This document shows positions 1-9,501 of a stretch of 50,281 nt of DNA, piece after piece. Each line of letters opens with the position of its first letter. Within the stretch, counting starts at the first letter, position 1. The position numbers and the translations under genes were made by a program. The notes under the pieces were generated by a model that worked only from the letters and a program-made list of their open reading frames with translations, was not told the DNA's origin and searched no databases. The DNA comes from an uncultured delta proteobacterium (GTDB lineage: Bacteria; Myxococcota_A; Polyangia; Polyangiales; Polyangiaceae), in contig CAIVJW010000273.1 in the NCBI GenBank assembly GCA_903906315.1, forward strand, positions 1 through 50,281, written 5' to 3'.

Positions 1-3
1 ACG

Positions 4-222
4 ATGCAGCCTCTTGCCTGCGAGACGCGCCTGCTGGTGATGGCGGGGCGGCACGAGTTGATGCGAGCGGTCTTGGGCCCTGCGACGGCGGGGCACCCGC
101 GTTCGGCGGCGACGCTGCTGGAGGGGCTGTCGCTGTGGCACCAGCAGGCCCTCTCTGTTGTAACCAGCGGGTCACCCATGCCAACGGCGCGACCCCGACG
201 TCGGAGACTCCAGGATCGCTAG
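4..222 (+). pseudogene. Truncated hypothetical ORF at the window edge
   Basis: A 72-codon frame whose first ~55 codons (to about position 175) look protein-like, with an amphipathic Leu/Ala pattern and a segment reading LLEGLSLWHQQALSVV. The tail then turns into Arg-rich sequence typical of non-coding GC-rich DNA and stops. I do not recognise the family. The abrupt change suggests a gene fragment cut off on the 3' side, but its true 5' end may lie outside the window. It sits immediately upstream of a Fic gene and a serine recombinase, so it may be debris of a mobile-element insertion; that is inference. Confidence 0.3.
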
Positions 223-290
223 TAACGCATGCTTGACTAACGGCTGGCGCTGGTAAAGGATTCGTTCCTAGCGCGCGAGCCTAGTAACGC
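219..290. repeat. Pair of 10-bp direct repeats (CTAGTAACGC)
   Basis: CTAGTAACGC occurs at 219-228 and again at 281-290, 62 bp apart, in the short gap between the truncated ORF and the Fic gene. The spacing and the nearby recombinase make an insertion footprint or recombination remnant possible. Ten identical bases could also arise by chance. No inverted repeats typical of an insertion sequence are visible around them. Confidence 0.4.
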
Positions 291-343
291 CGCCTTTCCC
301 AGCCTGCGCACCTGGTCAAGCGGGCGTTCCGAGCGAAGCCGAC

Positions 344-1543
344 ATGCCCAAACGAGCCACCGGACGATACGAGCGCACCACCGTGGGTGGGGAGGAGGTC
401 GCGGCCTTCGTCCCGGACGCGCTGCCGCCGGCGGACCCGCCCATCGTCGTCCACGCCGCCCTGGCCGAGCGCCTCCGTGCAGCTGAGCAAGCCCTCGTTC
501 GCCTCGAGCTGGCCGGGGAGATGGTCCCATCGCTGGACTGGTTCATCTACGCGTTCGTCCGCAAAGAGGCCGTGCTCTCGTCGCAGATCGAGGGGACACA
601 GGCGACCCTCGTCGACCTGCTCACGTTCGAGGCCCAGGAGGGTGTGGAGCAAAGCGCCGCGCCCAACGCCGACGTCGAGGAGGTGTGCAACTACCTCGAC
701 GCGCTCGCCTACGCGCGCGCCCAGCTCGCCGACCCCAAGGGCCTGCCGCTCTCGATGCGCCTGTTGAGCGAGACGCACTCGCGCCTCATGCGCGGCGTCC
801 GCGGCGCCGAGAAGCTTCCCGGCGAGGTGCGTCGCAGCCAGAACTGGATCGGCGGAAGCCGCCCCGGCAACGCCGCATACGTGCCGCCACCTCCGCAGGC
901 GCTCGGCGAGGTGCTCGGCGCGTTCGAGAAGTACTTGCACGCAGACGACGCGCTGCCGCCGCTCGTGCGCGCCGGGCTCCTGCACGTGCAGTTCGAGACC
1001 ATCCACCCGTACCTCGACGGCAACGGCCGCATCGGACGCCTGCTCGTGACGCTGCTCCTCGAGCACTGGAAGCTGCTGACCAAGCCGTTCCTCTACCTGA
1101 GCCTCTTCTTCAAGCAGCACCGCGGGGACTACTACCGTCGGCTCAACGCCGTCCGCATCGACGGCGACTGGGAGGGTTGGCTCGACTTCTTCCTCGACGG
1201 CGTCGCGACGATCGCCGACGAGGCGGTCGCTTCCGCGCGGGAGCTCTTCGCGCTCGTCGCCGCGGACCGTGCGCGCGTGCTCGCGCACGAAGGAATGTCC
1301 GTCGTCGCGCTGCGGCTCTTCGAGCTGATGCCGCGCCACCCAGTCGTGACCGTCGCATCGGTGATAAGGCTCGTTGAGACCACCAAGCCCACCGCAGGGC
1401 GGGCGATCGAGCTGCTCGTGGCCGCGGGCGTTCTCGTCGAGACGACCGGCAAGAGGCGCGACCGCTCCTTCGTGTACCGGAGCTACCTCGATCGACTCCG
1501 CGTCGGCACCGAGCTCGACGGCGTCCCGCGAACCAGGGCGTAG
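344..1543 (+). CDS. Fic family protein (class II, AMPylase-like)
   Basis: Fic-domain protein, 399 residues. The catalytic motif HPYLDGNGRIGR lies at residues 221-232, with the catalytic His at 221 and the phosphate-binding GNGR at 226-229. An inhibitory-helix motif SSQIEG at 79-84 precedes the Fic core; S79-x3-E83-G84 fits the class II (S/T)xxxE(G/N) pattern, so the enzyme is probably self-inhibited by E83. Such proteins usually transfer AMP from ATP to a protein Ser/Thr/Tyr. Residues ~315-380 look like a C-terminal winged-helix domain, common in this soluble Fic group. The target is unknown and no antitoxin partner is visible. A serine recombinase follows directly. No clear Shine-Dalgarno is seen upstream of the ATG. 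Confidence 0.93.
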   Translation: MPKRATGRYERTTVGGEEVAAFVPDALPPADPPIVVHAALAERLRAAEQALVRLELAGEMVPSLDWFIYAFVRKEAVLSSQIEGTQATLVDLLTFEAQEGVEQSAAPNADVEEVCNYLDALAYARAQLADPKGLPLSMRLLSETHSRLMRGVRGAEKLPGEVRRSQNWIGGSRPGNAAYVPPPPQALGEVLGAFEKYLHADDALPPLVRAGLLHVQFETIHPYLDGNGRIGRLLVTLLLEHWKLLTKPFLYLSLFFKQHRGDYYRRLNAVRIDGDWEGWLDFFLDGVATIADEAVASARELFALVAADRARVLAHEGMSVVALRLFELMPRHPVVTVASVIRLVETTKPTAGRAIELLVAAGVLVETTGKRRDRSFVYRSYLDRLRVGTELDGVPRTRA

Positions 1544-1640
1544 CTCCGCGTGTCCCACTTCGGTCGGGGATCCCGCGTTTTCCACGCGCGATGCCCGACC
1601 ACTCATCCCGATCCCGTCCGCCCGCGATATCTTCACGGAC

Positions 1641-2912
1641 TTGGACGCCGAGCCGGACGACCTGCCCCTCATCCGCTGCGCCGTGTACACGCGCCAGTCG
1701 GTGGTGCGCGCCGGGGGCGATCCCGCGCTCGCGTCCTGCGCCATGCAGCGCAGCCTCTGCACCGAGTTCATCCGCTCCATGGCCTGGCGGGGCTGGCACC
1801 CGATCGGCGAGCACTTCGACGACCAAGGCTACAGCGGCGCGACCATCGAGCGCCCCGGCCTCGAGCGACTCATCGCGCGCATCCAGGACGGCGACATCCA
1901 ACGCGTCATCGTCTACCGGCTCGATCGCCTCACGCGGAAGCTCACCGACTGGGCGTTGCTCGCGCGGGTGTTCGAGCGCTTCAACGTCGGCCTCACCGTC
2001 GTGCACGGCGCCATCGACGCCGAGCCCGGCTCGCTCGCGCGGCTGCAGCTCAACCTGCTCGCGACCTTCGCCGAGCTGGAGCGCGACATGATCGGCGAGC
2101 GCCTGGCCGACGCGCGCGCCGCGAAGAAGGCCCGCGGAGAGCGCGCCGCGGGGCGCGTGCCTCTTGGCTACGCCGCGGATCCGAAGACGAAGCAGCTCGT
2201 CATCGTCGACTCGGAAGCGGCCGTCGTGCGTTGGTTCTTCACTCACGCCGGGAGCGGAAAGTCGACCGCCGAGCTCGTCGCGCGAGCGAACACGCTCCGG
2301 CTCGTCGAGAAGAACGGCAAGCGAGGCGAGTGGTCCGCGCGCGCCGTCCTGCGTCTCCTCCAGAACCCCGTGTACGCGGGTCGTCGTCCCGATGGCGCCG
2401 CCGCAGTGCACACCGCGCTCGTGCCGACGGACCTCTTCGAGCGCGTGCAGGCGGCCATCGCCGCGCGCAAGACCAGGGCGACCAGGAGCCGCGGGAAGAT
2501 CGACGAGCGCGAGGATCCATTCCTCCTTCGCGGCCTGCTCGTCTGCGAGCAGTGCGGCCGCACGATGACGACCTCGATGAGCACAGCGCTCACCAAGAAG
2601 TCCGCCGCGAAGGCGCTGCGCTACTACCGATGCCGCACCGACGGCTGCGACGGCGGTCAGGTCGCGGCCACCGAAGTCGAGGACATGGTCCTCGATGCGC
2701 TTCGCCGGCCACAGTGGAACTGGCCCGACTCAGCGAAGGAGCGGCTCGCGCAGCTCGCCTCGACGTGGGATGTGCTCTGGCCGCAGAACCGCCGCCGCGC
2801 GCTCGCCGACGTGTTCGAGACGATGACGTGGAGAGCGCGAACGAGGCGGCTGCTGGTGCGACTCCGCGGAGCAGCGAGCCACCCCGGCACGGACGAGACC
2901 GCCACCGGCTGA
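1641..2912 (+). CDS. Large serine recombinase (resolvase/invertase family)
   Basis: Site-specific DNA recombinase. The N-terminal resolvase domain has the nucleophile motif YTRQS (Ser at about residue 20 from this start), followed by GYSGATIERPGLERLI, YRLDRLTRKL and FAELERDMIGER. A recombinase domain follows (LGYAAD..., LLQNPVYAGRR), then a zinc ribbon with CEQC and CRTDGC, and a short C-terminal tail. About 423 residues is short for a large serine integrase but within the family range. No ATG or GTG suits this frame after the Fic stop; TTG at 1641 is the best start, giving MDAEPDDLPLIRCAVYTRQS. The frame stays open upstream into the Fic gene, so an earlier start or a frameshifted fusion is possible. 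It may have mobilised the flanking DNA. Confidence 0.85.
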   Translation: MDAEPDDLPLIRCAVYTRQSVVRAGGDPALASCAMQRSLCTEFIRSMAWRGWHPIGEHFDDQGYSGATIERPGLERLIARIQDGDIQRVIVYRLDRLTRKLTDWALLARVFERFNVGLTVVHGAIDAEPGSLARLQLNLLATFAELERDMIGERLADARAAKKARGERAAGRVPLGYAADPKTKQLVIVDSEAAVVRWFFTHAGSGKSTAELVARANTLRLVEKNGKRGEWSARAVLRLLQNPVYAGRRPDGAAAVHTALVPTDLFERVQAAIAARKTRATRSRGKIDEREDPFLLRGLLVCEQCGRTMTTSMSTALTKKSAAKALRYYRCRTDGCDGGQVAATEVEDMVLDALRRPQWNWPDSAKERLAQLASTWDVLWPQNRRRALADVFETMTWRARTRRLLVRLRGAASHPGTDETATG

Positions 2913-3037
2913 CGCTCGGGCCGTCGGCCGCAACGGCCTTGGCGCTCAGCAAGCGGGCGCGAGGTAGATCGCGCGCAGGCCGTTGCCGGGCTCCTGGACG
3001 CGCCGTCACCGCGTCGCGCGTTGACCGCGCACGGATC

Positions 3038-3517
3038 TCAGCCGTGGCTGAACCCATAGACGGCCAGCGAGCCATAGGCCAGGGCCATGAAGGCGCCTGC
3101 GAAGCGCAGCACGCCCAGCGTCGTGCGAACCTGTGACGGAAGGTGCTGCTGCTGGCAGAGCTCGGCGCGGCCCGCGTGGCTCAAGGTGTGATTGAGGGCC
3201 ACGAAGAACGCGTGGGCTGCGACGCCGCCCGAGAGCACCGACAGCAACTTCAGGTTGCCAGCGCTGAAATAGGCCATCGAGCCCACCAGCACCGCGATAC
3301 CCAGGCCGAAGCTCGCCTCCATGCGGTGAAAGATCATGCCAATGCTCGTCCAGCGGAGCGTGTCCTCCGACGGAGAGTTCGCGAGGACGGCCCGCAGCGG
3401 ATAGCGGAAGAGAAAGCGGAGCGCCCAGTCGTTGAAGAGAAAGAACGCGCCGAACATCACGAGGTAGTTCAGCGCGAAGAAGTACAAGGCATAGGTGAGG
3501 ACGGTCTCGAACGGCAT
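3038..3517 (-). CDS. Small multi-pass membrane protein
   Basis: A 159-residue hydrophobic protein with about four membrane segments, including an N-terminal stretch from YALYFFALNYLVMFGAFF and a C-terminal one near GAFMALAYGSLAVYGF. I recognise no family. The ATG at 3517 (minus strand) is preceded by GGAG about ten bases upstream, which decides the start over a longer frame. It lies 80 bp downstream of the SRPBCC gene on the same strand, so the two are probably co-transcribed and controlled by the divergent TetR-type regulator. Function unknown. Confidence 0.75.
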   Translation of the reverse strand: MPFETVLTYALYFFALNYLVMFGAFFLFNDWALRFLFRYPLRAVLANSPSEDTLRWTSIGMIFHRMEASFGLGIAVLVGSMAYFSAGNLKLLSVLSGGVAAHAFFVALNHTLSHAGRAELCQQQHLPSQVRTTLGVLRFAGAFMALAYGSLAVYGFSHG

Positions 3518-3597
3518 GGGTCGTGGCTCCTGGTCTCTTACGTCGCGCGGTGGCCGAGGCGTGCGGTCGCGTGGTCGTGGGGCCTCGGAGGGCGCGC

Positions 3598-4062
3598 TCA
3601 GCTCGCAGCGGTCTTCGGCCCGCGCACGACGCGCTCCTCGAGCCCCCGAAGGACGATGAGGAACAGTCCGCCCATCATCCGGGACATCATCGTCTTGCCC
3701 ATCAACCAGCCGATGGGCCCGAACTTCACCTCGAAGTCCATGCTCATCTTCGCGCGCGACCGCCCCGCATCGACGGGCTCCACGCTGAGAGTGGCGATGG
3801 CCTTGTTGAGGGGAAGCGAGAACTCCGAGAGCTCGGCCCGGTAGGCTCGACCGTCTTGCCAGTCGATGACCTTCTCGACCACCGAGGTTCCGTCCTGGAA
3901 GTGGCAACGCCTGCACGCGCCGACGCCTGCGGTGGCGTCGCTGAGCACGTCCACCTTGCTGACGCGGGGATGGAAGTCGTCGATGTGCATGAAGCGCCCG
4001 AGGACTGCCCAGACCCGGTCAGCGGGCGCCTCGATGTCGATGCTGCGTTCGGTCGTGATCAC
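3598..4062 (-). CDS. SRPBCC family (polyketide cyclase/START-like) protein
   Basis: A 154-residue protein whose start SIDIEAPADRVWAVLGRFMHIDDFHPRV is the typical first strand and helices of the SRPBCC/Bet v1-like fold, with the strand pattern continuing through KAIATLSVEPVDAGRSRAKMSMDFEVKFGP and a long C-terminal helix. These small proteins bind hydrophobic ligands in a cavity; the substrate cannot be told. Start is GTG with GGAGA nine bases upstream. The promoter side faces the TetR-type gene across the palindrome at 4083-4112, so repression by that regulator is likely. The small membrane protein follows on the same strand. Confidence 0.82.
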   Translation of the reverse strand: MITTERSIDIEAPADRVWAVLGRFMHIDDFHPRVSKVDVLSDATAGVGACRRCHFQDGTSVVEKVIDWQDGRAYRAELSEFSLPLNKAIATLSVEPVDAGRSRAKMSMDFEVKFGPIGWLMGKTMMSRMMGGLFLIVLRGLEERVVRGPKTAAS

Positions 4063-4082
4063 TTGGACGTCTCCATGGTTGC

Positions 4083-4112
4083 CGCGAAGCTAACCGATCA
4101 GTTAGCTTCGCG
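4083..4112. promoter_or_regulatory. 30-bp palindrome, probable TetR-family operator
   Basis: Arms CGCGAAGCTAAC (4083-4094) and GTTAGCTTCGCG (4101-4112) are perfect inverted repeats around CGATCA. The core CTAACCGATCAGTTAG has the two-fold ACCGATCxGT look of TetR/AcrR operators. It sits in the divergent gap between the SRPBCC gene and the TetR-type gene, 61 bp from the latter's GTG and 21 bp from the SRPBCC start. The likely role is autoregulation plus repression of the SRPBCC/membrane-protein pair. Seen directly: the symmetry and location. Inferred: the ligand protein. Confidence 0.8.
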
Positions 4113-4172
4113 TCAAGCGGGCCGACCTCGACGTCGGGCGTGTAAGGTCCAGTCAGGAACGAGAGGAACCGC

Positions 4173-4775
4173 GTGGGACGAAAGAAGGGCTACGAACCAG
4201 GAGACCTCGTCGAATCCGCGATGGCGCTGTTCCACGCGCACGGCTTCGCCGGCACCTCGACGCAGATGCTGGTGGAGAAGCTCGGCGTGAACCGCAACAG
4301 CATGTACGCGGAGTTCGGCAGCAAGCAGGCGCTCTTCAACGCGGCTCTGCGGCGGTACGAGCAGCAGTTCATGAACGACGTCTTCGGCCCGCTCGAAGCC
4401 GCCGACGCTGGCCTCGACTCGATCGCCGCGCTGTTCGAGCGCTTCGGCAAGGATGCCGCGGGCCCCGCCTCGGGACTTGGCTGCCTCCTCTGCAATACGG
4501 CGGTCGAGCTCGCGGGCGACGATTCCAGCGGGGAGCCGTTCGTCCAGCGATACTTCGGGCGCGTTCAGGCCGCCTTCCAGAATGCCTTGGCCAACGCCCG
4601 ACGAGCGGGAGACCTCCAGCTTGGCGTCGTGGCCGTGGACGAAGCGCGTTTCCTGACGGCAACCGCCCTGGGCATCTTCGTCATGGTGCGTGCGCGCACG
4701 GCGCCCATCGTCGTACAAGGCTCGGCTCGGGTGGCGAAGCGCCATCTCGACGGCCTGCGGGCCAAGAAACCGTGA
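4173..4775 (+). CDS. TetR/AcrR family transcriptional regulator
   Basis: A 200-residue TetR-type repressor. The N-terminal HTH spans about residues 10-55: DLVESAMALFHAHGFAGTST, then the recognition helix VNRNSMYAEFGSKQALF. The C-terminal ligand domain contains GLGCLLCNTAVELA, a variant of the GCLxxNTAxE segment of a common TetR C-terminal family, here with two nearby Cys residues (CLLC) that might be redox- or metal-sensitive (inference). The GTG start follows GAGAGGAAC. It is divergent from the SRPBCC/membrane pair and the intervening palindrome is its likely operator. Confidence 0.93.
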   Translation: MGRKKGYEPGDLVESAMALFHAHGFAGTSTQMLVEKLGVNRNSMYAEFGSKQALFNAALRRYEQQFMNDVFGPLEAADAGLDSIAALFERFGKDAAGPASGLGCLLCNTAVELAGDDSSGEPFVQRYFGRVQAAFQNALANARRAGDLQLGVVAVDEARFLTATALGIFVMVRARTAPIVVQGSARVAKRHLDGLRAKKP

Positions 4776-5140
4776 GAGGGCGACGGGCAGGTGAGTCGGC
4801 CCGGCCAGAGTGCGAGGCGCGGTCACGAGGTTGGGCGCGGCGTGATCGGCAGCAGCGCGCTGGCCAGTTAAACGTCAGCGGCTCCGTCCCGCGAAAACCG
4901 GCTCCGCTGTTAAACGCTCTCGGTTCCTCTCTCCCCGCCGGCCAGAAGAGAGAGCGCGCCTCGAACTGTACGGAGTCCACGAAGTGGACGAAGTACAGTG
5001 AGAGCCACGGAGCGAAGCGAAGTGCACGCCGTCCAGAGCGCCCTCGGCGCGCGCTCCTTCATGCCCGCGGCGCTCTCTGCGCGAAGGCTGTCCACGCGCG
5101 CGGCGCGCTCGTGGAACGGGCAAAGCCACGGAACTGTCGG
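4776..5140. other. 365-bp gene-free stretch with structured repeats
   Basis: No convincing coding frame on either strand; translations are Arg/Ala-rich and lack domain-like patterns. GTTAAACG occurs twice (near 4866 and 4912), each next to a CGGCTCCG, and GGCCAG occurs at both ends of that block. A strong hairpin lies at 4965-4999 (separate entry). The stretch sits between the TetR-type gene and the tRNA-Asn terminator, a classic place for integration scars or small RNAs. I cannot say which. Confidence 0.5.
4965..4999. other. Strong two-part hairpin, possible structured RNA
   Basis: Outer stem ACTGTAC (4965-4971) pairs with GTACAGT (4993-4999). Inner stem GTCCAC (4975-4980) pairs with GTGGAC (4984-4989) around a GAA loop. 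Between them is a 3x3 purine internal loop, GGA opposite GAA, which could form tandem G-A pairs in RNA. Thirteen perfect pairs in a non-coding stretch are unlikely to be random, but there is no U-tract for a terminator and the transcribed strand is unknown. Confidence 0.45.
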
Positions 5141-5183
5141 GGAGAAAAAGAAGCGGCCCCGAGGATCGCTCCTGGGGGCCGCT
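5141..5183 (-). terminator. Rho-independent terminator of tRNA-Asn
   Basis: Read on the minus strand, AGCGGCCCC and GGGGCCGCT form a perfect 9-bp stem (5183-5175 with 5160-5152) followed by TTCTTTTTCTCC, a T-rich tail. It begins 41 bp downstream of the tRNA-Asn 3' end, as expected for a monocistronic tRNA transcript. Confidence 0.8.
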
Positions 5184-5223
5184 GTTTACTGGCCGGTCGC
5201 CTGCGTTCGCACGACCGATGAAA

Positions 5224-5299
5224 TGGCTCCAGCTGCAGGACTCGAACCTGCGACCCGGCGGTTAACAGCCGCCTGCTCTACCAACTGAGCTAAGCTGGA
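5224..5299 (-). tRNA. tRNA-Asn (anticodon GTT)
   Basis: A full cloverleaf on the minus strand: acceptor TCCAGCT/AGCTGGA (7 bp), D-arm GCTC/GAGC, anticodon arm GGCGG-CTGTTAA-CCGCC with anticodon GTT, T-arm GCAGG-TTCGAGT-CCTGC, discriminator G and an encoded CCA. All stems are perfect. It has its own promoter (5322-5349) and terminator (5141-5183). Confidence 0.97.
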
Positions 5300-5321
5300 A
5301 TGTGGTTCTTAGGCCGGCGCG

Positions 5322-5349
5322 AGCATAGTCGCGCCGCCCTTCAGGTCAA
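5322..5349 (-). promoter_or_regulatory. Sigma-70-like promoter of tRNA-Asn
   Basis: On the minus strand TTGACC (5349-5344) and TATGCT (5327-5322) are separated by 16 bases. The -10 box ends 22 bases before the mature tRNA 5' end, leaving a short leader. This fits a housekeeping tRNA promoter. Confidence 0.7.
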
Positions 5350-5466
5350 GCATTTCTCGCCGCCTCGCGACGCGCGCCTCCGCTTCACCGCTCGCGTCGC
5401 GGCAATGGCCCCGCCCCACCCCCACATTGGTTGCCCAGCGGCGCGCCTTCTGCGACGAACGCCCCC

Positions 5467-7071
5467 ATGCCGCCCGAGGCCTCTGCGCCGAGCTCCGCGC
5501 CCTCCCCTGCCCCCTCCGACGCGGCCGCTGCCTCGCCCGCGCAGCCCGACGCCGACGCCGACGCCACGCGCTCCGCGGGCCGCGGTGGGCTCGCGATCGC
5601 GGTCGCGAAGGTCGCCTTCATCCTCTTCGGGTTCGCCCAGCAGCTGATCCTGCCCCGCATCGTCGGCGTCGACGGCTACGGGCAGGTCCGATCGGTCCTC
5701 ACGTTCGTCAACATCGTCAACAACGTCATCGTCGGCACGAGCATCCAGAGCGTGTCGCGCACGGTCGCGAGCGTCGCGGGCGACAAGGCCGAGGAGGCGT
5801 TCCGGCGCGTCCTGTCGGTGCACCTCGTCATCGCGATCGTCGTCTCGACGCTGTTCGCGCTCGGCGCGGGCCTCCTCGCGTCCATCATCCACGCGCCGCA
5901 CATCGCGGGCGCGCTGCGGATCGCGGCCGCGATCGTGCTGCTCTACGGCATCTACGCGCCGCTCGTCGGGTCGCTCAACGGGCGGCGGCGGTTCCTCGAG
6001 CAGGCCGGGCTCGACATCGGCTACGGCCTCATCCGCCTGTTCGGCGTCGTCGGCGGCGCGCTCGCGTTCGCGCGGGCTGGGCTCTCGGGCGTGACGGGCG
6101 CGATCGCGGGGTTCGCGAGCGCGGCCGCGATCATCGTGCCGGTCGCGCTCGCGCGGTCGGGCACCGGGCGGTCGGGCGACGCGGGGCCGTCGGTGAAGAA
6201 GTACCTCGCGTTCCTCGGGCCGCTCGCGGTCGGGCAGATGTTCCTGAACCTGCTCCTGTCGACCGACTTCCTCGTGCTCGGCTACTTCGCCGGGGACAAG
6301 GCGCAGGCGGCGGGCCTGCCAGCGAGCGCGGCCGACACGCTGCGCGGCGTCTACGGCGGCGTGCAGCTCTTCGAGTTTCTGCCGTACCAGCTGCTGCTCT
6401 CGGTCACCTTCATCCTGTTCCCCATGCTCGCGAAGGCGCACGCGGACGCCGACGCGGCCGCCGTGCGCCGGTACGCGATGACGGGCCTGCGCATCGCGCT
6501 CGTCGTGACGGGGCTGCTCTGCGCGACCGTCGGCGGCCTCGCGCCGCACCTGCTGCGCGTCGCCTACCCCGCGGCCATCGCTGACCAGGGCGGGACGGCG
6601 CTGCGCATCCTCACGCCCGGGATGGCCGCGCTCAGCCTGCTCGGCATCTCGTGCGCGGCGCTGACGAGCCTCGGGCGCGAGCGCGTGTCGGCGGGCCTCA
6701 CCGCCCTCACCGTCGGGTTCGTCGCGCTCGGCTGCGCGCTCGCGCTGCCGTCGGCGTCGCTCGGGCCGGAAATGCTCGAGCGCACGGCGATGGCGACGTC
6801 GACGGCGCTCACGGCCGCCGCGATCGCCGCGGCGATAGCCCTCTACCGCGTGGCAGGCGGCTTCGTCGGCCTCGCGACCCTCGCGCGCGTCGTCCTCGCC
6901 GGCGCGGTCGCGGTCGCCCTCGGCACGCGCCTGCCATGGCTCGGCAAGCCCGTCGCCGTGCTCGAAGCCGGCCTCGTCGCGATCACCTACCTCGCGCTGC
7001 TCGCCCTCACCGGCGAGATCGGCAAGACCGACCTCGCAGCCGTGAAGGCCATCGCGCGACGCAAGAAGTAG
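5467..7071 (+). CDS. Oligosaccharide flippase family protein (MOP superfamily)
   Basis: A polytopic membrane protein of 534 residues with an N-terminal Pro/Ala-rich cytoplasmic tail (~35 residues), then about 12-14 hydrophobic helices. LPRIVGVDGYGQVRSVLTFVNIVNNVIV resembles the start of polysaccharide-biosynthesis/MurJ-type transporters of the MOP superfamily, which flip lipid-linked sugars across the inner membrane. The C-terminal third is also helical (VLAGAVAVALGTRLPWL). No sugar-transferase neighbours are present, so the substrate cannot be told from context. ATG 5467 is chosen; an in-frame TTG at 5431 would add 12 residues. Upstream 5300-5466 carries the divergent tRNA promoter. Confidence 0.85.
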   Translation: MPPEASAPSSAPSPAPSDAAAASPAQPDADADATRSAGRGGLAIAVAKVAFILFGFAQQLILPRIVGVDGYGQVRSVLTFVNIVNNVIVGTSIQSVSRTVASVAGDKAEEAFRRVLSVHLVIAIVVSTLFALGAGLLASIIHAPHIAGALRIAAAIVLLYGIYAPLVGSLNGRRRFLEQAGLDIGYGLIRLFGVVGGALAFARAGLSGVTGAIAGFASAAAIIVPVALARSGTGRSGDAGPSVKKYLAFLGPLAVGQMFLNLLLSTDFLVLGYFAGDKAQAAGLPASAADTLRGVYGGVQLFEFLPYQLLLSVTFILFPMLAKAHADADAAAVRRYAMTGLRIALVVTGLLCATVGGLAPHLLRVAYPAAIADQGGTALRILTPGMAALSLLGISCAALTSLGRERVSAGLTALTVGFVALGCALALPSASLGPEMLERTAMATSTALTAAAIAAAIALYRVAGGFVGLATLARVVLAGAVAVALGTRLPWLGKPVAVLEAGLVAITYLALLALTGEIGKTDLAAVKAIARRKK

Positions 7072-7167
7072 CGAACGCCCCCCTTCCCCCTCGCGCCCCA
7101 TTCGAGCCTCATTCTGCCGAAATCGGGGGGAACGGGGTTGGGGAAAAGGGGGGTCAGGCCCCGCGCC

Positions 7168-7662
7168 CTACCGCAAGCGCGGCACGAGCTCCGCGTCCCT
7201 GGCCGGGTCGTCGCCCATCGCCCGGAGCGCGCGCGTCGCGAAGACGACGAAGGCCACCGTCGTGAGGGCGTCGAAGAGGCCGATCGCCAGGAACGCGCGG
7301 TGGCCGAGGCCGAAGAAGTAGTTGCCGAGGAACTGCAACGACGTGCCCAGCTTGAGCACGCAGAGCGCGGGCAGGATCGGCCGGTTCTTGCGCAGGTTCC
7401 ACTGGAGCAGCGCGCACATGACGCCGAGCGTGAAGACGTTGCTCACGCCGAGGAAGCGCCAGAAGTAGCTCGCCTCCGGGCTCGGATAGACGCTCTCGCC
7501 GAGCGTCACCCCGAGCGCGACGAAGCGCTCGTAGGTGCCCTTCGGATCGACGAGATACGTGAAGGACGGCAGGAGGAAGTTCAGCGTCAGCAGCGAGTAG
7601 ACGACCTGGAAGTCGCGGTACGCGCGGTTCGGCTGGGTGACGAAGCGAGCGAGGGTCCCCAC
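7168..7662 (-). CDS. Small membrane protein of unknown function
   Basis: A 164-residue protein with about four hydrophobic segments, for example FQVVYSLLTLNFLLPSF, FTLGVMCALLQW and FLAIGLFDALTTVAFVVF, and a conserved-looking FGLGHRAFLAIGLFDA stretch. I do not recognise the family. The gene converges with the flippase; the short gap holds C-runs and G-runs (7078-7152) that can pair and may act as a terminator. It diverges from ettA with about 90 bp between starts. Confidence 0.7.
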   Translation of the reverse strand: MGTLARFVTQPNRAYRDFQVVYSLLTLNFLLPSFTYLVDPKGTYERFVALGVTLGESVYPSPEASYFWRFLGVSNVFTLGVMCALLQWNLRKNRPILPALCVLKLGTSLQFLGNYFFGLGHRAFLAIGLFDALTTVAFVVFATRALRAMGDDPARDAELVPRLR

Positions 7663-7751
7663 GCGGCCGATGCTAGCCGGCCCGCGTGCGCCCCGCGCGA
7701 CTTCGTGTAGAGTCCCCGGCCCCTCACCGACCGATTGGAGACGAAGCGGCC

Positions 7752-9425
<1,674 letters not shown>

Positions 9426-9501
9426 CGCCGGCCGCGCCGCCCGGGCCGAGTGGGCCAATATGGCGCTACCGCCCGGGCGCGCGCCGCGCTACCCAATCGG
9501 G

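Noticed and set aside
4062-4076. A five-codon mini-ORF ending at the SRPBCC start (minus strand)
   Set aside because: ATG GAG ACG TCC AAG TGA overlaps the GTG start, but the ATG lies in the ribosome-binding site itself and such short frames arise by chance.
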